DNA of 64,000 nt from Streptomyces sp. NBC_01707. GTDB lineage: Bacteria > Actinomycetota > Actinomycetes > Streptomycetales > Streptomycetaceae. A model generated the notes under the pieces. It was given only the letters and a program-made list of their open reading frames with translations, made no database searches and was not told the DNA's origin. Positions within the stretch are counted from its first letter, which is position 1. Each line of letters opens with the position of its first letter. Location: contig NZ_CP109190.1 of the NCBI RefSeq assembly GCF_041438805.1, forward strand, positions 8,618,001 to 8,682,000. The letters run 5' to 3'. Both the position numbers and the translations under genes were made by a program. Below are positions 44,951 to 53,806 of this stretch, one piece after another.

Positions 44951-45033
44951 TCCTGATAGTGCGTCGCCCAGCTCGCGCCGATGGTGCCGGTGCCGACGAT
45001 CGTCACGCGGTGGACGGGTCTGTGCGCATTCAT
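44951..45033 (-). pseudogene. N-terminal fragment of 3-hydroxyacyl-CoA dehydrogenase
   Basis: From an ATG at 45033, seven bases after the end of the enoyl-CoA hydratase remnant, the frame reads MNAHRPVHRVTIVGTGTIGASWATHY. The NAD-binding GTGTIGASWA of this family is plain. After about 28 residues the homology stops and the sequence passes into the beta-propeller fragment in another frame. The catalytic region is missing. Confidence 0.72.
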
Positions 45034-45039
45034 GGTTGG

Positions 45040-45283
45040 TCACTGCTCCTGGGAGTCGGACGCCGGTCGGGAGGTGGGTGACTGAAACACCCCGCCCGCG
45101 CCCGTGAGTACGGCGACCGACAGTTCCGGGTCCGCGTCGAGCCGATCCCGAGACTGACGCGAGCCGTGCCGCGACCTCGTGGTCCACGGCGCTCTTCTGC
45201 GCCGGGCGGTCGAGGGCGATGGTCAGTACGCCGCCGCGGCGCTCGTGGAGCACCGAGGCGGACGCCTCGTGCGCCGTGTTCAT
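45040..45283 (-). pseudogene. Enoyl-CoA hydratase remnant, frameshifted and truncated
   Basis: The ATG at 45283 overlaps the CoA-transferase stop (ATGA), the mark of a former operon gene. The first frame gives VLTIALDRPAQKSAVDHEVAARLAS, the crotonase N-terminus. Near 45150 the homology moves to another frame as DRLDADPELSVAVLTGAGGVF, then ends within 16 residues at a stop. The oxyanion-hole and catalytic Glu segments that should follow AVLTGAGGVF are absent. Confidence 0.78.
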
Positions 45284-46512
45284 GGCGACGCCGCGCCTTC
45301 CGACGTGCCGGGGATCGTTCCCTGGGCGCGCAGCTCGGAGATCTCGGCGGGGCCGAATCCCAGCTCGGTGAGGATCTCGTCGTTGTGCTCGCCCAGATCG
45401 GGCGCTCGCTTAGCCGGCACCTTCGGCACCCCTCGGAGGTTGACCGGACTGCTGATGGTCTCCGTCAGCCCGCTGACGCCCTCCAGCGGCACCACGATGT
45501 CGTTCGCGCGCAGCTGCGGGTCCTGCGCGGCCTCCTCCGGCGTCTGAATGAGGCTGTAGGTGACGCGTTCCCGGCCCAGGGCGTCCTTCCAGTGGGCGAA
45601 GGGCTGTGTGCGGAACTCGGCGTCGAGCAGCTCGCTCAACGCGGCGGAATTCTTGACGAAGCCCTCGACGTCCGCGAAGCGGGGATCGTCGAGCAGTTCG
45701 GGGTGACCGATGGCCCGCGTCAGTCCCGGCCAGTGCGGGGGAGAGGCGACCAGCATGAACCACTCGTCGTCCGCGGTCCGGTAGGGGTTGATCAGCGGGT
45801 TGGCCGGCGCCTTCCGGTCGTGCAGCTCGAACGGCGTGCCGCCGGCGAGCGCGCCGGCCACGAGCGTTCCCGTGGCCCAGACGCCTGAGGCGAGCAGCGA
45901 CGTCCCGACACTGGCGCCTTGTCCCGTGCGCTCACGGCGGTACAAGGCGGTCACGATCGCCGCGTAGATCGCGATCGCCGACATGTAGTCGCCGCTGCCC
46001 CAGACCGGCACCGTCGGCGGGGCCCCCGCGTCCCGGGTGGAGGCCAGCAGTCCGCTGCGCGACCAGGCGGCGGTCAGATCGAAGCCCGGCTGGCCGGCGT
46101 CGGGGCCGGCGTCCCCGAATCCGGTGATGTCGGCGTAGACGACCCGCGGGTTCCAGCCCGCGACCTCTTCGTAGCCGAGGTGCAGCTTCTCGCGTGTGCC
46201 GTGCGGGAAGTTGGTGATCACCACGTCGGCCCACTCGACGAGGCGCTTGAGGACCGTGGTGGCCGACGGCGACTTCAGGTCGATCACCATGCCGCGCTTG
46301 TTGCGGTTGGCGAGGTGCCAGCTGTAGTTGGCCCGCGCCCGGGGACTGGGCGGCACGGAGCTCAGCCGCCGCTGGGGATCGCCCGTCCCCGGCGGCTCGA
46401 TCTTGATGACGTCCGCTCCGAAGTCGGAGAGCACGGTGGCTGAGGCCGGTCCTGCGATGAAGCTCGACGCGTCGAGGACCTTCAAGCCGGTGAAGACGGA
46501 TTCGGTGGTCAT
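45280..46512 (-). CDS. CaiB/BaiF-type (family III) CoA-transferase
   Basis: 410 residues. The N-terminal LKVLDASSFIAGPASATVLSDFGADVIKIE and GDPQRR are family III signatures, and the catalytic Asp is expected in YADITGFGDAGPD. These enzymes exchange CoA between organic acids, such as dicarboxylates, bile acids or carnitine. The ATG at 46512 lies five bases after the acyl-CoA dehydrogenase stop. It is the only fully intact gene of a five-gene acyl-CoA operon whose other members are frameshifted or truncated, so it may be surviving without its pathway. Confidence 0.9.
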   Translation of the reverse strand: MTTESVFTGLKVLDASSFIAGPASATVLSDFGADVIKIEPPGTGDPQRRLSSVPPSPRARANYSWHLANRNKRGMVIDLKSPSATTVLKRLVEWADVVITNFPHGTREKLHLGYEEVAGWNPRVVYADITGFGDAGPDAGQPGFDLTAAWSRSGLLASTRDAGAPPTVPVWGSGDYMSAIAIYAAIVTALYRRERTGQGASVGTSLLASGVWATGTLVAGALAGGTPFELHDRKAPANPLINPYRTADDEWFMLVASPPHWPGLTRAIGHPELLDDPRFADVEGFVKNSAALSELLDAEFRTQPFAHWKDALGRERVTYSLIQTPEEAAQDPQLRANDIVVPLEGVSGLTETISSPVNLRGVPKVPAKRAPDLGEHNDEILTELGFGPAEISELRAQGTIPGTSEGAASP

Positions 46513-46517
46513 CCCGG

Positions 46518-47736
46518 TCACCTCACGAAGGCGCTCAGGCCGCCGGTCACGGCACGTCCGACGATGAGGGTCTGGATCTCCCGCGTGCCTTCGTACGAGT
46601 AGATGGCCTCGGCGTCGGCGACGAAGCGGCCGATCTTGTAGTCGAGGATGATGCCGTTGCCGGCCAGCAGTTCCCGCGCCCACCCCACGTTCTCGCGCAT
46701 CCGCACGGTGCAGTAGGCCTTCGCCAGGGCGGACTGCTCGTCCCTGTACACGCCGGCGTCCTGCAACTGGGCCAGGCGCACCATCATCCCGCACGAGGCC
46801 GTGGCATTGCCGAGCATCTTCACCAGCAGGTCCTGCACGAGCTGGAAGCCCCCGATCGGGCGGCCGAACTGTTCGCGCTCCTTCGCGTACTGCAGGGCGA
46901 TCTCGTAGGCGCCGAACATCATTCCCACCGCCTGCCACGCCACGCCGCTGCGCGTCTGGCGCAGGATCTTGGCGGTGTCCTTGAAGGAGTTCGCGTTCTG
47001 CAGCCGGTTGGCCTCCGGGACGCGGCAGCCGTCGAGCACGATGTCGGCGTTCTGCACGATCCGCAGCGCCATCTTGTTCTCGATCTTCGTCGCGGTGAAC
47101 CCGGGGGTGTCCTTCTCCACGACGAAGCCCAGCACGTGCTGCGTCTCGACATCGCGGGCCCAGATGACGACCAGGTCGGCGAACGTCGCGTTTCCGATCC
47201 ACCGCTTCGCGCCGTCGAGAATCCATACGTCGCCGTCGCGGCGCGCGGTCGTCAGCAGGCCGCCGGCCACGTCGGAGCCGCCGTGCGGCTCGGTCAACCC
47301 GAAGGCGCCGATCTTCTCGAAGCGGCTCATCGCCGGCAGCCATCGCCGCTTCTGTTCGTCGGAACCGCAGGTGAGGATCGTGCCCATGGCCAGACCCATG
47401 TGCACGCCGGCGAACGTCGCCATGGACGCGTCGACATGCGCCATCTCCAGCGCGATGAAGCCCGCGAGGAGGTTGCTCGGCCCCGACTCCTGGGAGTCCG
47501 GGTCGGCCCAGTCCATCAAGCCGAGCTTCCCGAAGCTCTCGACGAGTTGGAAGGGCCCGGGCCCAGCAGTCGTCGACGATCGGGGCGACCTGCGTGCGGA
47601 GGAACGCGCGCACGGACTCGGCCCTCTCCCGCTCGCTGTCCGACAGCAGATCCTCGTAGGCGTAGAAGTCGGCGGGCAACAGCCCTTCGCCCAGGTAGGG
47701 ACCGGACGGTGTCGGCAAAGCCGTTGTGCCGCTCAT
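46518..47736 (-). pseudogene. Acyl-CoA dehydrogenase, interrupted by a frameshift
   Basis: The N-terminus (MSGTTALPTPSGPYLGEG to APIVDDCWARA) runs from an ATG at 47736 with a GAGGGAGA ribosome site. At about 47560 the homology shifts frame and continues FQLVESFGKLGLMDWADPDS through the whole enzyme. The remainder has FGLTEPHGGSDVAGG, the KRWIGNATFAD flavin region and the catalytic Glu in YSYEGTREIQTLIVGR, as in glutaryl-CoA dehydrogenase-type enzymes. A few codons appear deleted at the junction. An internal ATG could give a 333-residue truncated product, but the N-terminal helices would be missing. A sequencing error cannot be excluded. Confidence 0.78.
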
Positions 47737-48221
47737 GGCAGTCTCCCTCAAACGCTGTGGGGCGTGGCCCGGGGATCCGCGCCCGTCAGCGCTGTCCGTG
47801 CCCGGCGTTCCGGTTCTCGGACGCGATTAAACGCGGATCCGGAGCCGGTCCCCCGGACCCGGGCCGCCCACGGATGCCGTGTCGCCACGTACCACCCCAG
47901 TGGCCCGTGGAGGTGAGGCAGGGCCGCAAGGAGTGACGGAACGTCATGTCGGTGTGGTGCTGCCGCCGATGGGCCGTTTCTGCTGCGTATGTGAGCCGGA
48001 CACTCGTCCGGTCGGTCAGCTCGGTCGGCCGAGCGCGACTCGGGCGGCTCCCCGTATCCGGCGGCATCTCGCCGGCGATCGCTGCCGCGGGGCGGATGCG
48101 AGGTCGAGCGGCGGTGGGCCGGATGTGCGGCGAAGCGGGGTGGGCAATGCCGGCGACGGCCTCGATCCTGTCATGTCCGGTGCTAGCGTCTGAGAGAAGT
48201 TCCGGGACACGGGGGAACCGA
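47737..48221. other. Divergent promoter region, no gene
   Basis: 485 bases between the acyl-CoA dehydrogenase remnant and the CHAT gene. The frame that extends the CHAT protein upstream has no coding look and no ribosome site, so I treat it as a shadow. Confidence 0.55.
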
Positions 48222-51200
48222 ATGCAGGAACTGGATCGGCTCACCACACTGCGGCGCCGCATCGTCCAGTACGAGCAGGGCACGCGCGACGCGGTGACAG
48301 ACCCGACGGCAGTGACCGCCGCCGGGGAACTGTTGGCCCAGGCACCTCGACCGGACCTGGAGGCAGCCACCGTACTGGCCTGGTTCTACTGGTATCTGCG
48401 TCTGGAGGTTGTCGAGCGCGCACACGAGGAGGCGACAAGTGCCGCTGTGCGGCTGTTCTTCCTGGTGCGCGATCTGGATCCCGATGCGGTGCTGCCCCCG
48501 CTGATGGAGCAGCAGTACGCGGTCCGTGCCGCTGCCCGGGAACTGGACACAGCCTTGGCGGCGGCGCTCGCGCGCGATGCCTCGCACAGGCGGGATCCGG
48601 ACGCCATGTATTGGGCGATCGCGGTCCTGACCGAGGCCGAGGTGCTGGCACTCGAAGCCGGTGCGCACGCCGACCGCGTGGTCTACCGGTGCCTGCGCGG
48701 CCATCAGCTGTGCGCGCTCTACGAGGTGCTCGGCCGGGCGGAGGATCTGGACAGAGCTGTCGCCGATCTGAGCAACGCGGTGCGGCATGCCCCCGACGAC
48801 CCGGCGACTGCGGCCGTGATGCACGGTTACCTGGGCCGGGCCTACCTGCGACGCCATCAACTGCGGGGCCTGCCGGAGGACCTGGACGCGGCCTTGGCCG
48901 AGCTGCGCCAGGCCCACGGAGGGCCGGCCCCCCTCCGTCCGGACGATCCCGAGTGGCTCGCGCCCGCCCAGAATCTCGGCGCCGCTCTGCTTCTGGCCGG
49001 TCACTACGAGGAGGCGGCGGCCGTTCTGCGGCGCGTTCTCACCGTCCACCCTCAAGGCAGTCCCGAGGCGGCACAGACGCACCACATGCTCGGCAGCGCC
49101 TGCCGAGCGCTGTACCTCGGACACCATCGTCGACAGGACCTCGACGACTGCGTGCTCAGCCTTCGGGCCGCCCACGACACGTCGTCGTCCGCGTCCGGGG
49201 CCGCACGGACGGGGGCCGAAGTCGCTCAGCTGCTCGTGGCCGCGCTGCTCGACCTGTATCGCGTCGACGGGGACGGCGGCCACCTCGAGGAGGCCGCCCG
49301 GACAGTCCGCGAGTGTCTGGAGCGTGAGGACAGGACGGAAGCGCGTATGCGGCTTCTGGTCCGCCGGTCGGAGGTGCACTACGCGGCCTACCATCACCGC
49401 GGAGACCGCGACGAGTTGGATGCCGCGATCGCCTCCGCCGAGGAGGTCCTGCTCGAAGCCGCGGCCGACGCCGATGCCTCCCGGTCCGCGCAATGGGAGT
49501 CCGCCATCGGCCCGACGCTGGCGCAGGCCCTGTGCGACAGGTTCCGTCTGGAGCCGCATCCGGATGACCTCGACCTCGCCGTCGAGATGGCACAGGACGG
49601 GGTGGAACGGTCCGCCGAGGACGGCCGGAGCACGGCCGGATACGCCACCCGGTTGCTCCTCCTCGGCTATGCGCTGACACTGCGCGGGGAGGCGTCCGGC
49701 TCGCCGTCGGACATGGACCACGCCGTAGAGGCGCTCGACAAGGCCGTCGAGATCCTTCCTGCCGACTCACCGCAGCGCGCTCGTACCCACGCCGGGCTGG
49801 GCAACGCGCTGCGGGCCCGCGCGGCGATCTCCGGGAACGTCGATGACCTCGACGCCTCGATCGCCGCGTACCGTGAGGCCGCTGCGGCAGACGCCGATCA
49901 CTTCGCTCTCAGCGGGCACGCGACCGTACGCCTCGACCGCTTCCTGCGCCGCGGCGGGCGCGCCGATCTCGACGAAGCCATCACACTCAGCCGGGCCGCC
50001 GCACAGGCCGCTCCGGAACACGAACGGCACACCGCGCTGCACCTGGCCGGAATCGCGCTGCGCCTGCGGTTCGACCACTTCGGCGACCCGATGGACCTGG
50101 ATGAGGCGATCGAGACAGGCGGGCAGGCCGTCCGGGCGATACCGCCCCGCCATACGCTGCGCCCCGCCTATCTGTCGAATCTGGCACTGGCCCACAGCAG
50201 CCATTTCCACGAGTCGGCACCAGCGCTCGATCTCGACGGCGCGTTCAGCGTGTCTGCCGATGACACCGATCTGCTGACGTACGACATCGACACGTCGATC
50301 GACCTGTTGCGTGAGGCGGTCGACGCCGTTCCCGTCGGCCGGCGCATTCGCCCGGGCCTGCTGGCGAACCTGGCGAACGCGCTGACGGACCGCTTCTCGG
50401 CGACCTCACGGTGGGCCGATCACCGAGCAGCGCTCACCGGCGTCGCCGACGCCCTGGAGGAGTGCCCGGCGGGGCGGCCCGAGCGAGCCCAACTGTTGTA
50501 CCTGCGGGCACGGCTGCTGCTCAAGGGGGCCGACGCGCGCCCCGGCCCGACCGCGGCCGCCGACCGGACATCCGCCTCCGATGCGCTGCGGGAGGCCGCC
50601 GAGGCGGCCACGGCTTCCCCCCTGCTGCGGATGACAGCACTGCGCGAGCTGGCTGCTCAGGCGCCCGAACCGGCCGCCGCCCTGGCCGCCTACGAGCAGG
50701 CGATGGCCTGTGTCCCCCTGGTCGCCTGGCACGGCCTCGGCCGCCGTGACCGCGAGCGGCACCTGACCCGCATCGGCCCCCTCACTCAGGAGGCTGCCGC
50801 CGCGGCCCTGGACGCCGGTCGTCCGGAACGGGCCGTCGAACTGCTGGAGCACGGCCGAGCCATCCTGTGGAGGCAGTCCCTCGACATCGACACCGACCTG
50901 GACGCGGTACGCCGGACGGCGCCCGAACTCGCCGAGCAACTGCACCAGGTGCGCACCCGCCTGCTTGCCATGGACGCCGGACCCGACGGCCTGAACACCA
51001 CAGCTGACCACACGGACCTGCGCATGGATCTGGCCCGCCGATGGGACGTGCTGTGCGAGCAGGTACGACAGCATGTCCCCGGATGCGGGGACTTCCTGCT
51101 CCCGCCCGGCTTCGCCCACCTGTGCACCGCGGCCACGAACGGCACAGTGGTCCTGATCAATATCGCCGAACGCCGCGGCGATGCCCTGGCGCTGAGCCAG

Positions 51201-52229
51201 GACGGGCTGACGGTGATCCCTCTGCCCCAGCTCGACCCGGACGTCGTGCAGCAACGCGTGACCACGTACATGAGCGCCCTCGAATCGTACGAGTACGTGG
51301 ATCTGCTGCTGGCTCTCGACATGAAGCACGACGCGGACGGACAACTCGACGTGCTCGGCCGGATGATGAGGGACGTCCTGAACTGGCTGTGGGAGGCCGC
51401 CGTCGAACCCGTCCTGGACGCGCTCGGCCACACCGGCGAGCCGACCGACGGCGCCTGGCCGCGAGTGTGGTGGTGCCCCGTCGGCCCGCTGACCTTCCTG
51501 CCGTTCCACGCCGCGGGTCACTACCACCCGGAGCCCCGGCCGGGGGCCTGCGTACTGGACCGGGTCGTGTCGTCCTACACGCCGACTCTGCGCACCCTCA
51601 TCAGGGCCCGTACTCGCCCGACCGCCCGGCCCGGACGGCGCCGCATGCTTCTTGTCGCCATGCCGCAGACACCTGGGCGGCCACCGCTCCCGGACGCGGA
51701 AGAGGACGTCGAGGCGGTGAGCGCCTTCTTCCCCGAGCGGACCAGCGTCATCGTCGGCCCCGAGGCCACTCGGGACGCCGTGCGCCGGGCACTGGGCCAC
51801 CACAGCTGGGCACACATCACCTGTCACGGTGACCTGGACCCTCTCGACCCTTCGCACAGCGGGCTGCGACTGCACGACGGGACGCTCACCGTCGCCGAAC
51901 TCGGCCGACTGAGCCTGGACGACGCGGAGTTCACCTTCCTGTCCAGCTGCGGTACGGCGCTCACCGGCTACGGTCAGCCCGACGAGGCGATCCACGTCGC
52001 TGCCGCGCTCCAGTTCGCCGGATACCGGCACGTGGTGGCCACCATGTGGACGGTACTCGGCCGCTATGCTGGTTCCGTCGCCGACCATCTGTACAACTCC
52101 CTCGCCTTCGAAGGTGAGTTGGCGGCCGAGGAATGCGCACTCGCACTCCACTGCGCGGTGCGGGAGCTGCGTGCCCAGCCGGGTATGGAACTGGCGATCT
52201 GGACACCTTTCATCCACATCGGCCCGTGA
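48222..52229 (+). CDS. TPR-repeat protein with C-terminal CHAT protease domain
   Basis: 1335 residues. The first ~1000 are helical repeats of tetratricopeptide type: repeated YxxLG..LR.R, DLDAAI..xxEA and LGNALRAR patterns, for example AHGYLG-like, THAGLGNALRARAA and AYLSNLALAHSS. The C-terminal CHAT (caspase/HetF) domain has the catalytic His H1202 (HITCHGD) and Cys C1243 (FLSSCGTALTG), with CPVGPLTFLPFHAAG before them. CHAT proteins are caspase-like Cys proteases; TPR-CHAT proteins are known from signalling and conflict systems. The ATG at 48222 follows GGGGGA. Two small genes follow on the same strand and likely belong with it. Confidence 0.92.
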   Translation: MQELDRLTTLRRRIVQYEQGTRDAVTDPTAVTAAGELLAQAPRPDLEAATVLAWFYWYLRLEVVERAHEEATSAAVRLFFLVRDLDPDAVLPPLMEQQYAVRAAARELDTALAAALARDASHRRDPDAMYWAIAVLTEAEVLALEAGAHADRVVYRCLRGHQLCALYEVLGRAEDLDRAVADLSNAVRHAPDDPATAAVMHGYLGRAYLRRHQLRGLPEDLDAALAELRQAHGGPAPLRPDDPEWLAPAQNLGAALLLAGHYEEAAAVLRRVLTVHPQGSPEAAQTHHMLGSACRALYLGHHRRQDLDDCVLSLRAAHDTSSSASGAARTGAEVAQLLVAALLDLYRVDGDGGHLEEAARTVRECLEREDRTEARMRLLVRRSEVHYAAYHHRGDRDELDAAIASAEEVLLEAAADADASRSAQWESAIGPTLAQALCDRFRLEPHPDDLDLAVEMAQDGVERSAEDGRSTAGYATRLLLLGYALTLRGEASGSPSDMDHAVEALDKAVEILPADSPQRARTHAGLGNALRARAAISGNVDDLDASIAAYREAAAADADHFALSGHATVRLDRFLRRGGRADLDEAITLSRAAAQAAPEHERHTALHLAGIALRLRFDHFGDPMDLDEAIETGGQAVRAIPPRHTLRPAYLSNLALAHSSHFHESAPALDLDGAFSVSADDTDLLTYDIDTSIDLLREAVDAVPVGRRIRPGLLANLANALTDRFSATSRWADHRAALTGVADALEECPAGRPERAQLLYLRARLLLKGADARPGPTAAADRTSASDALREAAEAATASPLLRMTALRELAAQAPEPAAALAAYEQAMACVPLVAWHGLGRRDRERHLTRIGPLTQEAAAAALDAGRPERAVELLEHGRAILWRQSLDIDTDLDAVRRTAPELAEQLHQVRTRLLAMDAGPDGLNTTADHTDLRMDLARRWDVLCEQVRQHVPGCGDFLLPPGFAHLCTAATNGTVVLINIAERRGDALALSQDGLTVIPLPQLDPDVVQQRVTTYMSALESYEYVDLLLALDMKHDADGQLDVLGRMMRDVLNWLWEAAVEPVLDALGHTGEPTDGAWPRVWWCPVGPLTFLPFHAAGHYHPEPRPGACVLDRVVSSYTPTLRTLIRARTRPTARPGRRRMLLVAMPQTPGRPPLPDAEEDVEAVSAFFPERTSVIVGPEATRDAVRRALGHHSWAHITCHGDLDPLDPSHSGLRLHDGTLTVAELGRLSLDDAEFTFLSSCGTALTGYGQPDEAIHVAAALQFAGYRHVVATMWTVLGRYAGSVADHLYNSLAFEGELAAEECALALHCAVRELRAQPGMELAIWTPFIHIGP

Positions 52230-52310
52230 ATCACCGCGGTCCGCACGCCGGCTCACGAGCCGACAAAGAGGATCAGTACGCACGTTCGCATGATGCGCAA
52301 GGAGGCACTG

Positions 52311-52568
52311 ATGACGGGCGATGACGCGGGCGCCGGCGCCACCACTTCCACCCCGCCACCGAAGCCGCGCGGACGGCGGCCACTCACCAGCCCGCGCGAG
52401 GAACTCCTCCACGGCCCCAAGCACGGCGGCCAGGCCGTGATCGCCGGCGTGGGCCTGCCTGCACCGGCCTCCGGCATCCCTGACGCACCGGCCGGCCCTG
52501 CCGACAGCGCTACGGCGGGCAGTGCCGGGCGGCAGGGGGAGCACCGTACGGACGACGCGGAGAGCTGA
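52311..52568 (+). CDS. Small disordered protein in the CHAT operon
   Basis: 85 residues with no hydrophobic core. The N-terminus is Thr/Pro-rich, a middle basic and glycine-rich segment reads KPRGRRPLTSPREELLHGPK then HGGQAVIAGVGLPAPASG, and the tail is Ala/Pro/Asp-rich. The ATG at 52311 is preceded by a perfect AAGGAGG. It sits between the TPR-CHAT gene (81 bases upstream) and the DUF6338 gene (6 bases downstream). It could be a substrate, linker or adaptor of the CHAT protease; no family is recognised. Confidence 0.72.
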   Translation: MTGDDAGAGATTSTPPPKPRGRRPLTSPREELLHGPKHGGQAVIAGVGLPAPASGIPDAPAGPADSATAGSAGRQGEHRTDDAES

Positions 52569-52574
52569 GGCGCC

Positions 52575-53333
52575 ATGCCCAGTTCCATTCTCGGACTGGT
52601 TCTCTTCGTCGTCTGCCTGGTCCCGGGATTCGTCTATGCGGCAGCCCGCGACTTGCGCCTGCCCGAGCGCACCTCGTCCGCGTTCCGCGAGACCACCCGC
52701 GTCGTACTGGCCAGCCTCGCCTTCGACGGGATCGCGCTCGCGGTGTTCGCGCTGATCCGTACGGCCGCACCCGGCCTCACCCCCGACACCGGCCGTCTCG
52801 TGCGCGAAGGCTGGGTCTATGTGCGCGCCGACTACGGGCGATTGACACTGTGGTCCTGCGTCCTGCTCGTCGCCGCGGCCGGTGCCGCGCTGGCCGCCGC
52901 CCAGCTGCTGCCGCGTGGTCCGGGCCCACTGTCGGTCGAGTCGTCGTGGTGGCTGCTGTTCGGCCGTTACCCGGTACTCACCGGGGCGAAGTGCACGTAC
53001 GTCGGCTGCGAACTCGTCGACGGATCGTATCTGGCCGGCGTGCTCAAGCACTTCGCACACCAGGCCGAGGAGACCGGCGACCGCGAACTGGCCCTGGTCG
53101 CTCCCCTGGAATACCGGTCTCACCCCGGAACGCCTTGCCGGCCGCTCACCGATCACCAACTGGTGTCGGTGAGTGCACGCCAGATCAAGTTCCTGACCGT
53201 GACCTACCTGGATCACATCCCCCGGCCCGGGCAGATCCCGGGCGCCCGGAGTGAGCAGGGCGATCCCACACGATCGATGCCGGCCGGCTTGCCGACATCC
53301 GCCACGGCCACGAACACCCCTTCCTCACCCTGA
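52575..53333 (+). CDS. DUF6338-like membrane protein
   Basis: 252 residues with three membrane helices: SILGLVLFVVCLVPGFVYAA (3-22), VVLASLAFDGIALAVFALI (43-61) and LWSCVLLVAAAGAALAAAQLL (about 92-112). A cytoplasmic C-terminal part follows, with WWLLFGRYPVLTGAKCTYVGCEL and KFLTVTYLDH. The N-terminal LGLVLFVVCLVPGFVY with LPERTSSAFRETTRVVL is the DUF6338 pattern common in actinobacteria. The last ~35 residues are low-complexity and may be poorly conserved. It starts 6 bases after the small protein gene and is probably the membrane component of the CHAT gene set. Confidence 0.8.
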   Translation: MPSSILGLVLFVVCLVPGFVYAAARDLRLPERTSSAFRETTRVVLASLAFDGIALAVFALIRTAAPGLTPDTGRLVREGWVYVRADYGRLTLWSCVLLVAAAGAALAAAQLLPRGPGPLSVESSWWLLFGRYPVLTGAKCTYVGCELVDGSYLAGVLKHFAHQAEETGDRELALVAPLEYRSHPGTPCRPLTDHQLVSVSARQIKFLTVTYLDHIPRPGQIPGARSEQGDPTRSMPAGLPTSATATNTPSSP

Positions 53334-53806
53334 TCGAAGGGGTCCGGCAGCGGTGGGCATCTCGGCCGGATGCGACGGCCGGGCTTCGGTGTCATCTGCT
53401 CGCCAGTGTCCCCAGCGCCCCGGGGTGGCCTCGCTCGTCCACTTCTGCCCGGCAGTCACTCCTGGCTGCTCGTCATCTTGTAGACGAAGTCGTTCGACCC
53501 GAGTAGGGACCGCTGCTCGTTCGGCCGAACCAGGCTGCCGCCGCCGTAAATCGGACCGACGTGCCGAACTGGTGCCCCGCCCGACATCGTGCGGAGCGCC
53601 GGTCCCAGGGGTGCTCGTGTGGATGGTCGCTGTCGAAGCGCATCGCCGCCGAACAGCCCGAACTACCCGCGGACGCCGACAGTTGATCCCGCTGCGGGCC
53701 GATGATGATCGTGGTTTGTGAGGACTGTGCGACGGCCTCGGCGGCTGCGGCCATGGTTCCTGCCCGCGCTCAGCAACCGCAGGTGTGACGCCGCAAGGTG
53801 TGAAGC
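53334..53806. other. Intergenic, no gene recognised
   Basis: 473 bases between the convergent DUF6338 and LysR genes. Several frames are open, but none gives a family-like peptide. Another frame near 53275-53400 reads GRLADIRHGHEHPFLTLIEG, which might be a coding relic, but has no supported start or end. Confidence 0.5.

Noticed and set aside
47946..48221. N-terminal extension of the CHAT protein by 92 codons
   Set aside because: No ribosome site and no helical-repeat pattern; the ATG at 48222 has GGGGGA and starts the repeats.
50406..53216. A 936-codon minus-strand frame opposite the CHAT gene
   Set aside because: It spans three plus-strand genes with good starts; its translation has no domain and typical shadow composition.
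53270..53460. Alternative-frame continuation of the DUF6338 protein (GRLADIRHGHEHPF)
   Set aside because: It looks somewhat protein-like, but the family core ends before this point and I see no clear frameshift site or defined end.
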